NCBI GenBank assembly: GCA_041399085.1
Contig: JAWKTM010000019.1
Span: 46,286-110,285, forward strand
Source: JAWKTM01 sp041399085
GTDB taxonomy: Bacteria; Planctomycetota; Planctomycetia; Pirellulales; Pirellulaceae
Direction: 5' to 3'
Length of the DNA stretch: 64,000 bases
The translations under genes and the position numbers were made by a program. Below, piece by piece: positions 8,685 to 17,955 of this stretch (the first letter of the stretch is position 1; the number at the start of each line of letters is the position of its first letter). The notes beneath the pieces are model-generated. The model was not told where the DNA came from, did no database searches, and saw only the letters and a list, made by a program, of their open reading frames with translations.

Positions 8685-10393
8685 GTGGACTCTGCTGGAA
8701 ATTGGTTCAAGATCGCGTCGCTTCTGTTCGCCGCCGCCAGCGTAGGCATCGGCGCGCGAAACATCCTGCCGACACCGACCGCCGAACCCCACCGACTGCC
8801 CCAAGTCGCCGCCGACGCCCAACCAATCCCCGACCCACCCCAACCCGCCGCCTCCCGCCAGTCTCACCGATGTACCGCTACGGAGTGCAGCTCGCGTCGC
8901 ACCAAACCACCACCGCCGCTTTTGCCGCCACACACGCGGTCGGACAAAGTCCGTCGCAACAGGTGATCGCATCTGTCGAGTCCGGCGACCTCGTTTGGAA
9001 GACGGGCGGAACGGGAACCGGATCTATCTCAATGGCGGCAATTTCACACTGAACCTAAAGCCCGTACGGATCGTGACGGTGCCGACCATCTGATCCAGTT
9101 CGGAACCCAATACCTAGGAGATGACGGAGCCTTGGTTCCAGATCAGGCTTCCGCCAAACGATTTTCTGGGATGACACTGTTAGCTTGAAGAACATCGATC
9201 CAGGCAGATATATTTTGCTTGTAAGAGACAACGGACAGATCGCTATTGACTTGCATCATTAACCATCATCGTGCCTGATGTGACGCGTCTGCTGCTCCAC
9301 AGCCATCGAAAGTTGGAAACAATCGATTCGGCCCAGATGAATCAGACATCAGTAGCTTAGATGCCTTTGGCGACTACTTGAGGGCCGCTGGCACTCTAAA
9401 AAGGTTCAGCTAGCGATCCAGCCAAGATCGGAACTTTGGGCTTCTCGCTTTTTCTAACCGACTCTGACAAGCACTATTTCGACAGTGACATTGTCCCCGG
9501 GAGCAACCCAGAATCAACTCGGATGGCAACTGGAAAGCGGAATTGCGACTCCCTCGGCTCAAAAGAGGCAGCCATGGGCACCATGGGCATACGCGAAAAG
9601 CAACGACGGCTCACCCGCGTCTTCGCCACAGACGCAATATCTTCACGATCGCCGAAGATATACCCACGCAAATCGCGCCCATAATCACCGAAATTTGCAA
9701 GGCGAAGACGGTTCGCACGGAGATCGGCAGACCCCATACCACGCGGCCTGATTCCGAGGACTTGGATCGTCAACGCGGCGGCACTCAACGAGGTAGAGAA
9801 TCAAGTTGTGATAAAGGGAACGGCAATAGCAGTACCCCAGCAACAGCGAGAATACAGTCGAGTCATTCTGTACAAGTCCACCGGCAGTGTCCCCGAACGA
9901 ATCTGGGGAGACGGCACGAAGACAGGCTTCAAAAATTGAGGACAACGGCGATTGGTCAGCAATCGTCGAAGTTGGCGACGATGGCGACTTACGACTTCAC
10001 GGCGGTCGTGGTCCAGGGCAACCACGAAAGCGAGCCTCGGACGCGGCCAAAGTGATGGTTCGCAAGCGTGGACCGAAGATTACCGATATCGAGCCACGGA
10101 AATATGCTGTTCGGTAGCGGAAGAATTGTATTGACTGTTTACTTTTCGCCGCCCGATCGGCCGCTCGACAAAGACAGGGCGCAAGACACAACCACCGCTG
10201 CCATAATACATCCGGCACTGGAACTCCGGACTCGAAACACCCTTTCGCCGCCGACTTCGATGCCTTAACAAACTCCGTAAAACTAACATTCGAAGACTTT
10301 CCGTTTGACGGTGAATTCAAGGTTCTAGTCATGAACGTTCCCGTCAACGGAGCGGACAGGCTCAAGGACTGCGCCAGTTCGGCGAACCCTTAA
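8685..10393 (+). pseudogene. Broken gene(s) for exported protein of unknown family
   Basis: A GTG start at 8685 has an aagga ribosome-binding site 7 bases upstream and opens a frame with an N-terminal hydrophobic stretch (FKIASLLFAAASVGIG) and then a proline-rich linker. After about 8870 the plausible sequence moves between frames: SVESGDLVWKTGG, NGGNFTLNLKPVRIVTV near 9040-9090, IQFGTQYLGDDGALVPDQ near 9100-9150, NIDPGRYILLVRDNGQIAI near 9195-9255, VENQVVIKGTAIAVPQQQRE near 9790-9850, NGDWSAIVEVGDDG then TYDFTAVVVQGNHESEPRT near 9940-10040, and LTFEDFPFDGEFKVLVMNVP near 10285-10350. Several pieces look like Ig-like beta-sandwich sequence. At least six frame changes are needed. It heads a run of envelope genes on the same strand. 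The family is unrecognised, and whether it was one gene or two is uncertain. Confidence 0.5.
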
Positions 10394-12082
10394 GTGGACA
10401 TCTTCGGAAATACGTTTGCTGTGGATCCGCCGGGCCAGGAGATTCCCATTATTCGCTCCCGCATCACGGAAACGCCCATCGTCGCGCCTGGAGTCAGTGG
10501 CAAGACAGGGGAGTATGTTCAGTTTCCCGAGTTCACCAAACCACGCGACGTACCCAACGGCTTTAACCCCAACGACAAAGTCGAAACACGGGTCGTGCGA
10601 CTCTACTACTATCGCGACGCGCATCGTGTGGCTCAGATCGTGAATCGCAAGGTGCGGTCCTATAACCGCCAAGGGGTGGACATGGCTCGGCAATTGGCCG
10701 ACAAAGCCCGAACGTTTGCTGACAAACAAACCGAGGAACGCCAAGCGGCAGAACGGGCAGCCGTCATCGAAGCCCAGAGGACTCGACGGCTGGAAAATGA
10801 ACTGCAAGCCACGCAACAGAATCTCGATTCCACATTGCGCGAGCTTTCGGCAGCTCAGCGAGCGGCCCTGAATCCTCCGGTGCAACCAACGCCTCCTTTA
10901 CCACCCGCCGTCAATCCCGCTGAGGCCGCTCGACAACTAGAAGCGGTTGCCGCCTCCTTCGCCAATCAAGCGGCCCGATTGCAAAACCAAATCCAAACGG
11001 CCCGCGAAGCCGAAATCCAGGCCCGAGAGGCATCCACGCGATTGGAAGCGGCCGAACGTCAGGCGCGCGATGAACAGTTCCGCCGTGAGGTCGCCGCGGC
11101 GCATGCGGATCCCGATACCTACGCCCCGGGCGTGCCAGCTTCGGATGATCCGGTCGAACAGGTTAGCGTCTCGGTCATTGGCGAAGGTTTGATCCATCTG
11201 CGTGGGCCGCTGAAAGGCATCAATCAAATTCGCACGATGATCGACCAGATCGACCAACCGGTTGGGCAGGTTCGCGTCTCGGTTCATAGTGTGCAAATCA
11301 ACGGCGAACGAGCCGAACGGATGGAGGAAGTCGCGTTTCTAATTCAACGCTATATCGACCATGCGCGGTTTCTAACGATGCAGTGTTCCGAAATGCTGCG
11401 GAAATCGGTGGTCCAGGTGGCCGCGCGCAAAGCCGAAGAAGCGATGGCCCAATACCCCGGTGAAACGCAAGAAGACCGCGACCGCCGCTACCTGTACTCA
11501 TTCTTTGGCAAGGATTTCATCGACGAACTGGACACACTGGATTCCGAGTTCCTACGCACCGGCAACAAGCTGCTCTCACTGCACTCGATGGATACCACCA
11601 GTTTGTCCACGGCGCTAAACCTAATGGCTTTGGCCAAAAACAGTACCCGAATGGAAATCCTGCAACAGTTCGATGAACTATGCCAAGCCGAACTGCCACG
11701 AGCGGAACAAAGCTATCTCGAAGCCAGCATGTCCGAGTGCAAACAGAAACACCACGGTTGCCAACCCCAGTTCTGCCTGATGGCCGACAACGCCCGCTTC
11801 GAGTCGCTCCGTGGATTCTTCAACACCGAAATGGTCCACGATGACACACTCTCACCATTACAGCGTGAGTTCATCCGCCTCGCTCAAATCTTCAAGGGCC
11901 GGTTGATTACCGAGCTGGAATACAAACAACGCGTGATGGAACGGGCCATCATTGAAGAACGTCTTGGAAATCGTGAGCAAGAGCTGCGCGAAGCGCTGCT
12001 GACTGAGAAAAAGGCTGCGGAAGCAGGAATGGAAAAGGTGCAGTCGCGATCTGCTCAAGCTCAAGGATCAACATGTCATTAG
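10394..12082 (+). CDS. Secretin-like protein, N-terminal part (gene broken downstream)
   Basis: This is a 562-residue open frame from a GTG codon that follows a stop (TAA at 10391-10393) directly. After about 90 residues comes a long alanine- and glutamate-rich coiled coil (about 95-235, with a proline-rich interruption). At about 255-305 a segment reads GLIHLRGPLKGINQIRTMID then a pair of strands ending VSVHSVQING, which resembles the small KH-like secretin N-domain. The remaining residues are helical. The frame ends in apparently out-of-frame sequence (QSRSAQAQGSTCH), and the coherent protein continues in other frames to 14349, where a secretin-type motif is found. I infer one gene of about 1,300 codons, made for the outer membrane or periplasm. 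No signal peptide is visible at the GTG, so the true N-terminus may lie in the damaged region upstream. Confidence 0.6.
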   Translation: MDIFGNTFAVDPPGQEIPIIRSRITETPIVAPGVSGKTGEYVQFPEFTKPRDVPNGFNPNDKVETRVVRLYYYRDAHRVAQIVNRKVRSYNRQGVDMARQLADKARTFADKQTEERQAAERAAVIEAQRTRRLENELQATQQNLDSTLRELSAAQRAALNPPVQPTPPLPPAVNPAEAARQLEAVAASFANQAARLQNQIQTAREAEIQAREASTRLEAAERQARDEQFRREVAAAHADPDTYAPGVPASDDPVEQVSVSVIGEGLIHLRGPLKGINQIRTMIDQIDQPVGQVRVSVHSVQINGERAERMEEVAFLIQRYIDHARFLTMQCSEMLRKSVVQVAARKAEEAMAQYPGETQEDRDRRYLYSFFGKDFIDELDTLDSEFLRTGNKLLSLHSMDTTSLSTALNLMALAKNSTRMEILQQFDELCQAELPRAEQSYLEASMSECKQKHHGCQPQFCLMADNARFESLRGFFNTEMVHDDTLSPLQREFIRLAQIFKGRLITELEYKQRVMERAIIEERLGNREQELREALLTEKKAAEAGMEKVQSRSAQAQGSTCH

Positions 12083-13038
12083 CGTTGACGTCGCGCTAGC
12101 GAAATTGTCTCCGCCGATGACAATGTAACGTCGTAAAGTTTACCAAGCTTCTGAGCACTGCGCGTCAGCTCATAGCTGCAGTTGGACTCAGCGCGTCGGA
12201 CCAAGAAGGCAATTGTGGAGATTGAAACAACGAGGCTTGATCAAGTCACCGCCAGACGATGGCGATGTACCGCGACAAATCGAGCTTCAATTGTTCCATT
12301 TGATGATCAACGCGTGCACCTTTACAGACCGGTCTTCGTCAACGGCAAACTACGTTTAGTAAGTCAAGCGATCCGATCCCGAAGAAGCGAAGGCCGAAAT
12401 GGGCGGTTGCTGCGTCTTTTTCAGGGAGGCATGATCCAGGAGCGACGGATGTTTGACTGGCTCTCCGATTACGCCTATCCAGCTCAAACGCCAAGCCGGT
12501 ATATCGGCGGATGAGAACCGCAAGCGATCTCGATAAGTACTCTGAAAGACCGAGATCGCGACACGCGACGTTGCGTCAGTCAGACGCACGAGCATGCCGT
12601 GAGCCGTAGAGCGCAGTAAATCAGGCTGCCAGTGTATTACGACAAATGATATCCATGCATAATGCGTTGAGGGTGGAACGAGCTAGTTTCGAAAAGGCAG
12701 GAAACTTGAGATATTGCAACGACGGTTGCTTGAAATTCCGCACAACATAGTACGAATTCGCAATGACTGGGAGTCATTGTCGCGCCAAATAACTGCTTTC
12801 TACGGAACTCATTCAGATAAGCTCAAAGTGATCGAATCGCTCGCGCGTGTGTCACCACATTTGGCAACAATCCAGGAGACCGCAGTGCGCTATCAATTTG
12901 CTGATCAAACTGCCCAGCGATCTCGCCGACCGCTCGATCACAAAAAGTTCTTGGACATGCTGATCGATGACCTCGAAGAGAAATACATCGAGTTGTTGGA
13001 CGGAACTCGGGCTCACACGGCTAACGTGGACAATTACT
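12083..13038 (+). pseudogene. Middle part of the secretin-like gene, frameshifted
   Basis: Between the two long frames the sequence is coherent only in pieces. RDLLKLKDQHVISVDVALAK near 12045-12110 continues the upstream protein in another frame. A helical segment near 12714-13038 includes RNDWESLSRQITAFYGTHSD and later LDMLIDDLEEKYIELLDGT, and runs directly into the C-terminal frame after one frame change near 13036. The stretch 12120-12700 has no clear reading frame. Counting only what is needed to join recognisable pieces, at least three indels separate the two ends. Confidence 0.5.
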
Positions 13039-14349
13039 CTGAAACGCATCACCACGGCGTTGGACGACGATTTTAATACGCAGTTCTACTATCCCTCGTT
13101 TCGGCATGTTCGCGAAGCGAGCACGTACTATGACGTTCAGTTCGGACAGACCGAAACGACCACCGTGCTGGCCAACAACCGCGAGTTTGCGAAGGTCGAG
13201 CCGAATGCAACGATGGAATTTGACTTGCCGCCTCGCGACATCTTGCTGACGGAAGCCATGAACGGCGCTAAGGCCATGATTGACGACGTGGGCGCTCTGG
13301 CAAATGATCCCACTTTTCTGGCAATGACTCGGATGAACGCAAACGGCAGCGGCTCGTCGCCCGCGCCAGGATCAACAGGTGGCTTCGGTACGGTCCGCGA
13401 CGTGCTGCCCGGTCTCGAAACGTCCACGGCCGAGCATGTCATGGCTCATAACGCGGCAGCTCGGCCGCAGTTCGGGGCCAATCTAGAGAATTTGATCCCC
13501 GATCCGGCCATCTACAAGTTCGAGACCGGGACGGGATTCGAGATTCGCCCAGTGATTCAGCCGGACGGGCAAGCGGTGGTATACGACTTCAACTATATGT
13601 ATACCACCAACATCCGCGAACCCGTGCGAGCCGATGAGAAGCACTTGGGCCGAGTAAAACGGCACTACGTACATACTGACGTTCAGCTAAGCAATTTTGA
13701 ATTGCGAGAAGTTAGCCGCTACACCGTGGCGCTTAAGGCAGCCCGAACCGCGAAGGGCGTTCCACTACTGGAAGACATGCCAGTCGTGGGTGTCATGTTC
13801 CGGCCATTGCCCAGCGATGAATCGTCGCTCCAGCAAAACATTATTCTCAATCAAGCCACGATCTTTCCCACGCTGTTTGACTTGATGGGGTTGCGATGGG
13901 CGCCGGCGGTGTCGGATATGGATCCGCTGCGGTTGAGCAACGAGGAGTTCGTGGTTCGAGGCCGACACCGCGAACTTCAGAATCGTGTGTACGACTATGC
14001 CAGCAATCAAGTGGACGAGTTTCTGCGAATTCCGGAAGGAAATCGTCGCTCGGACCTGTATCGCACGCAGGAGAGCGTTCCGCGGCTGCATCCTAATGGG
14101 TATCAAGGGCCCGGACTGGATCTACGTGAGAGCGCTATGCAAGAAGGGTATCGTCCGAATGACACCTACACGCCGGATAGATACGTTCCGAGTCAATCCA
14201 AGGAAGGCGCTCCGTTCCGCGGCGGTCGAAACTATGGAATGCCAGCCGATACACGAGTTGAACCTTATCCGTTAGAGGAGGTGATGCCACGATCGGCGGA
14301 ACCAACTCCCACACTGGAGCCGCCAAGCAGTCGGCGCGTTCGGCCGTAG
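13039..14349 (+). CDS. Secretin-like protein, C-terminal part
   Basis: This frame is coherent from about 13039 and ends at 14349, giving about 436 residues. It contains YNFEIRP-like strands (FEIRPVIQPDGQAVVYDFNY) and then KGVPLLEDMPVVGVMF near 13758-13803, which matches the end of the secretin signature seen in type II/III secretion and pilus secretins (V-P-L-L-x-x-M-P-V-V-x-x-x-F). A polar, proline-rich tail follows (about 14000-14349). Secretins form outer-membrane channels. The frame has no start codon with a good ribosome site because it is the distal part of a broken gene. A secretin-related planctomycete envelope protein that does not form a pore is also possible. Confidence 0.6.
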   Translation: MKRITTALDDDFNTQFYYPSFRHVREASTYYDVQFGQTETTTVLANNREFAKVEPNATMEFDLPPRDILLTEAMNGAKAMIDDVGALANDPTFLAMTRMNANGSGSSPAPGSTGGFGTVRDVLPGLETSTAEHVMAHNAAARPQFGANLENLIPDPAIYKFETGTGFEIRPVIQPDGQAVVYDFNYMYTTNIREPVRADEKHLGRVKRHYVHTDVQLSNFELREVSRYTVALKAARTAKGVPLLEDMPVVGVMFRPLPSDESSLQQNIILNQATIFPTLFDLMGLRWAPAVSDMDPLRLSNEEFVVRGRHRELQNRVYDYASNQVDEFLRIPEGNRRSDLYRTQESVPRLHPNGYQGPGLDLRESAMQEGYRPNDTYTPDRYVPSQSKEGAPFRGGRNYGMPADTRVEPYPLEEVMPRSAEPTPTLEPPSSRRVRP

Positions 14350-14440
14350 TGCGTGAACTGGGTGTCCACGGCGCCTTGAATTTGAGTCATCGAGCGCCGA
14401 ACCCTAAGCCGTTGATGATTCTGAAGTGAAGGAGCATGCG

Positions 14441-15382
14441 ATGCGCATTCGATGGATTGGCGCCGTTCTTACGGCCTCGCAACTGCTGGGCGTCGCGTCG
14501 GCGGGTGATCTGCCCGGCCCGAAGCACGCTCGCACGCGACCGGCCTGCCTCGCGGGAATTCCCGATGCACGGTATCAGTATGGCCCTCAGTCACCCACGG
14601 AACTGGCGATCAGCCGCACGGGAATCTTGTTGCGGGATCGAACCGTCGAAATCGAAGCCGCTCTCGCCGCCGAACTGTTGGCGACAATCGAAAGCGACTT
14701 CCGTAGCGAAAATTCCATTCGTCGTCAAACAACCGGTGAAGGAGTCGTGCTTGAGCAGCGAGCGGGAGAGGTACTGGAGACGCCTCGCGGCATCCGCGAG
14801 CGTTCCTCGGAAGCACTGCGTCGTGAACTTCCTGGTCCGCCCATTGGCTTGTGGGATCGCTTGGGGCTGGGACGGAGGTCTGTTGACGAATTTCCGCCGC
14901 CACTCGACTTGAACGCTACGCGGTTGGATCGCGAGAGGTTTACGTCGGTGCGTCCCGCGCCGACGGTAGCGCGGCGCACCGTGGTCGATCTCTACCAGTT
15001 GGAACGCGCCGCGATAAGCGTCGGACACTGTCACATATCACAAGTTGCATTGCAGATTCATGATAATGGAATGTGGATATTGAGTCTTCGAGCGGATCAG
15101 AACCCATTGCCGCCGCCTGGCGCTGTTCCGATATATAACCCGACGCTGCACATTAAAAGAAATCTATTTCACGTGAAGCTGCGCTGTTTGGGCGCGTATC
15201 GTGAACCGGTGGCTGAATTCGTGCCGAGCTTGGGAAAGCCGGTTCTGGCGGAGTTATCTCCCTGCCCATTCTGGGTTGAGAACGGACAGCCGCGATTCGT
15301 TCGGACCGGACGTGTTGATCCTTGGCTGCAAGAGCATTTCGCGGACATTGATCGAGTCGAGGTCGAGTTCTTTTTTCGCTGA
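14441..15382 (+). CDS. Exported hypothetical protein, 313 aa
   Basis: The ATG at 14441 has an aaggag ribosome site 7 bases upstream and begins MRIRWIGAVLTASQLLGVAS, a signal peptide with likely cleavage after ASA (about residue 22). The mature protein is polar, with an arginine-rich centre (residues about 90-180), and a C-terminal half with two or three beta-rich segments including VPIYNPTLHIKRNLFHVKL. No family or catalytic motif is recognised. It lies 91 bases after the secretin-like gene, on the same strand as the other exported genes of this cluster, so a role in the same envelope structure is reasonable but unproven. Confidence 0.65.
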   Translation: MRIRWIGAVLTASQLLGVASAGDLPGPKHARTRPACLAGIPDARYQYGPQSPTELAISRTGILLRDRTVEIEAALAAELLATIESDFRSENSIRRQTTGEGVVLEQRAGEVLETPRGIRERSSEALRRELPGPPIGLWDRLGLGRRSVDEFPPPLDLNATRLDRERFTSVRPAPTVARRTVVDLYQLERAAISVGHCHISQVALQIHDNGMWILSLRADQNPLPPPGAVPIYNPTLHIKRNLFHVKLRCLGAYREPVAEFVPSLGKPVLAELSPCPFWVENGQPRFVRTGRVDPWLQEHFADIDRVEVEFFFR

Positions 15383-15494
15383 CGATAAATGGATCTGAAT
15401 GCAGCATTCAGATGAATGTTGGACTGAAGAATTGCGGCGGCGGGTTTAGCTCGGATCGATGGCGGATAGACAGACTTCGCAAGGAGGCTGCGTT

Positions 15495-16286
15495 GTGAAA
15501 CTTACTGTGGAAGCGATGACGTTTGTGTGGGTGTCCGTGGCTCTATGCGGGCTGAATCGAGCCGATGCGGGCGATCCGGGTTTTGCGCCGGTCCCACCTT
15601 CCTTGGAGATAGAAGTCTTGGATCCGGGGGTCGACCCGGTTGGCAATCCAGCCGTATTGTTGCGCGAGGGGCCTTACGGGCAAACTCAGGTTGAGATACC
15701 ACCCGTGGTATTAGTGCATCGCTATTACTATAGCGGTGATCGGTCGTTTCAAGCTCAGATCCTTCCTGGCGGACCTTCGATTGTCGTTGCCAATCACCCT
15801 AAGTCTGGAGAAAGGTGTTATATTCCGGTTCAGATGATGCCGGGAGCACCGCGGGTTACTTACACCGCCCACGGAATTGAGTATGACTACGGAGAGCATG
15901 GAATAAAGGTTGTATTCGGCATGTTTGGCGAGCCGAGTGTGAAGTACCGAAGTGGTCAACCGTGGAGTCGCCGCGTGGGACAATGGGTTCACGCCGAGCA
16001 AATCAAACACGGTGTCTCGGCTGTTGCCGAACACACGAAGGAGTTTGGCGAACGCTCGAAGGTGGTGACGTATGGCATGGCAGCCTCCGCAGCCGAGACA
16101 GTCCATACCGCGACGTTGCCGATCGCAAACACACTACAGGTCTTGCCGTTCGGCAAGGTTCTGTTTGGCGGCGACCTGGCTCACCATTTTGCCGAGAAAG
16201 CCTACACTCACAAACGCGACCATCAAGTTCGTGCCACCGAACGCGACGCTTGGTGGGAGAACGCGACGATTCGCACCAACCGATAG
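15495..16286 (+). CDS. Exported hypothetical protein, 263 aa
   Basis: I choose the GTG at 15495 because a strong aaggagg site lies 8 bases upstream and the frame then begins with a signal peptide (MKLTVEAMTFVWVSVALCGL, probable cleavage after ADA). Residues about 30-140 are beta-rich with two tyrosine clusters (VHRYYYSGDRSF and YTAHGIEYDYGEHGI). The C-terminal third is helical and amphipathic (about 165-235). The family is not recognised. The two-part layout and its place between a secretin-like gene and an outer-membrane barrel suggest a periplasmic or surface partner, by inference only. Confidence 0.65.
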   Translation: MKLTVEAMTFVWVSVALCGLNRADAGDPGFAPVPPSLEIEVLDPGVDPVGNPAVLLREGPYGQTQVEIPPVVLVHRYYYSGDRSFQAQILPGGPSIVVANHPKSGERCYIPVQMMPGAPRVTYTAHGIEYDYGEHGIKVVFGMFGEPSVKYRSGQPWSRRVGQWVHAEQIKHGVSAVAEHTKEFGERSKVVTYGMAASAAETVHTATLPIANTLQVLPFGKVLFGGDLAHHFAEKAYTHKRDHQVRATERDAWWENATIRTNR

Positions 16287-16498
16287 GCGTCGAGGTGCTA
16301 GCGTCTGTATTCGAGAAAGTGACCCTAATTGTGGCCTTCAAGGCGTAAACTTTACGGATTAGGCAAGTCAAGTAAATGATGCCTCACCAAAACGCCGAAG
16401 TTGTCTGTAATGGGACGACTCGCGGCGATTTGCAACGTAAGGCATAGCTAGCATGTTCGTCGAGTGTTCGTCCCTACTCACATGGAGGTTGGGGCGAG

Positions 16499-17557
16499 GT
16501 GAGGCGAATCATTCCAGTACTGCTAGCGGCGGCGTGTGTCGGCGGCATATGCTTGCCATTTTCCATCGTGACGCCGGCCCTAGGGCAAGGCTCATTTCCG
16601 ATTGAAGCCAGTCAATCGCTCGACATTCCACCGAGTGCGTCGCGGGACGCCGAACCGCCTTGGCCATTAGCGATTCCATCCTCGGATGCCGCTTTATCTC
16701 CATCGGCAGCCACGTGGGCTTCCGACGAATTCGCCGAAACCGTCTCGAACGGCTATTTTGCGCCGGCCACTTCGCCGCCTACCGAGGCCATTTTTCCGTC
16801 GGTGCGATTGGACACGGAGCTATTTCGCGTCATGCTCGATTTTCAGAATCGACAGAACGACAAGGAACTCGCACTACTGGAACACAATGCAGAGTTCCCC
16901 TACCACCCTGTATTGCTAATCGGCGCCCAAGCTCGCCTATCCTTGTTGGCGGCGGCGACGAACACCGACAGCAAGTTCAGCTATTTAGGACGATTTCCAC
17001 CCGATTTTCGAGGACGTTCCGCGACGGACGCCCGCATCGTGCAGGCGAATGCTGGGCTGGCAGCTCATGTGAACCCGTGGATCAACTTGTACGGCGAGTT
17101 ACTGTTTTCGGATGTGTTCACTTTCCCCGATTTCAAACAAGGAAGCTTACAGACACGACAGGCTTATGCCACGTTTGGCGACCTCAATCAATCTTCTTGG
17201 TATGCATTTATCGGTAAGAAGAATGTGCCGTTTGGCGATATGAGTACGTTATCGCCCTTTAGCCAATCGGTTGTGTGGCACTACTTCGGCGCGTTGCATG
17301 AAGGGCTAGGCGTCGGATATTCGGGCGAGCATATGCATGTCGTGGCGATGGGGATCAATGGCGGGCGAGGCATTCGTGTTGCGGATTCCGAATCGCGCGG
17401 ACAGCTTAACAACTTCGCCGTCAACGCGACGTTCTTTGGCGGCGGCGAACATGTTGCTTGGCGGTTGGGCGGCGGTTTCCTTCGAGGAACGATCTACGAC
17501 GCCACGATTGCCGAACACACGAACCCCAATGCGTTCGGCCCGTACAACAGCAGCTGA
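16499..17557 (+). CDS. Outer-membrane beta-barrel (LbtU/porin-like), N-terminal part
   Basis: The GTG at 16499, with ggagg 10 bases upstream, opens a signal peptide (MRRIIPVLLAAACVGGICL) followed by a proline/serine-rich spacer and then alternating beta strands. The stretch TRQAYATFGDLNQSSWYAFI followed by GKKNVPFG resembles the LbtU/porin-like family, in which a conserved strand pair reads ATFGDL...GKxxVPFG. The frame stops at TGA 17555-17557 after YNSS. The same reading frame then continues with barrel-like sequence to 17932 without any frame change, so the stop interrupts one barrel of about 477 codons. The family reading is based on remembered motifs and is moderate. Confidence 0.65.
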   Translation: MRRIIPVLLAAACVGGICLPFSIVTPALGQGSFPIEASQSLDIPPSASRDAEPPWPLAIPSSDAALSPSAATWASDEFAETVSNGYFAPATSPPTEAIFPSVRLDTELFRVMLDFQNRQNDKELALLEHNAEFPYHPVLLIGAQARLSLLAAATNTDSKFSYLGRFPPDFRGRSATDARIVQANAGLAAHVNPWINLYGELLFSDVFTFPDFKQGSLQTRQAYATFGDLNQSSWYAFIGKKNVPFGDMSTLSPFSQSVVWHYFGALHEGLGVGYSGEHMHVVAMGINGGRGIRVADSESRGQLNNFAVNATFFGGGEHVAWRLGGGFLRGTIYDATIAEHTNPNAFGPYNSS

Positions 17558-17560
17558 GAC

Positions 17561-17932
17561 GTGAACGCTCAACTCAACATCGGTCGACTGATTGTCGCCG
17601 GTGAATTTGTGTCGACCGTGGATGACTGGCCCGCGACCGAGGCGTTAGTTAGCGCATACCGAGCCGAGACGGCATTCGACGGTTATTTTTTCTCCCGACC
17701 TACTCGCTACAGCGTCAGTTGGAGCGAGGGAATTCAAGGCCCAAGCGGTTCCGAGTTTGAATTCAATCAACAGTTGGTGCTCGGCATGGGAATCGACATG
17801 GGCCCGCACGCCTTGCTGTCATTCGAATATGTGCGGAGCAGCGGATTCGCTCCGTTGCTGGATATTACGACGGTGAGTGATCGCGGCGTGGTACAAGACA
17901 GCCTGGTAATGGGAATCACCGTCGTACTGTAA
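17561..17932 (+). CDS. Outer-membrane beta-barrel, C-terminal part after in-frame TGA
   Basis: This segment is in the same frame as the upstream barrel gene, separated only by TGA and one GAC codon. It encodes 123 residues of alternating strands (LNIGRLIVAGEFVSTVDDW; LVLGMGIDMGPHALLSFEYV) and ends with LVMGITVVL, a hydrophobic C-terminal strand like those that close outer-membrane barrels. It has no credible start or signal peptide of its own. Replacing the TGA with TGG (Trp) would give one continuous barrel, so this is best read as the 3' part of the same gene. Confidence 0.65.
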   Translation: MNAQLNIGRLIVAGEFVSTVDDWPATEALVSAYRAETAFDGYFFSRPTRYSVSWSEGIQGPSGSEFEFNQQLVLGMGIDMGPHALLSFEYVRSSGFAPLLDITTVSDRGVVQDSLVMGITVVL

Positions 17933-17955
17933 CTGTCGGATAGGTTTCGAGGATG

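Noticed and set aside
17555..17557. Selenocysteine insertion at the in-frame TGA
   Set aside because: No selenocysteine-like catalytic context in a barrel strand and no SECIS-like stem evident; a Trp codon change is simpler.
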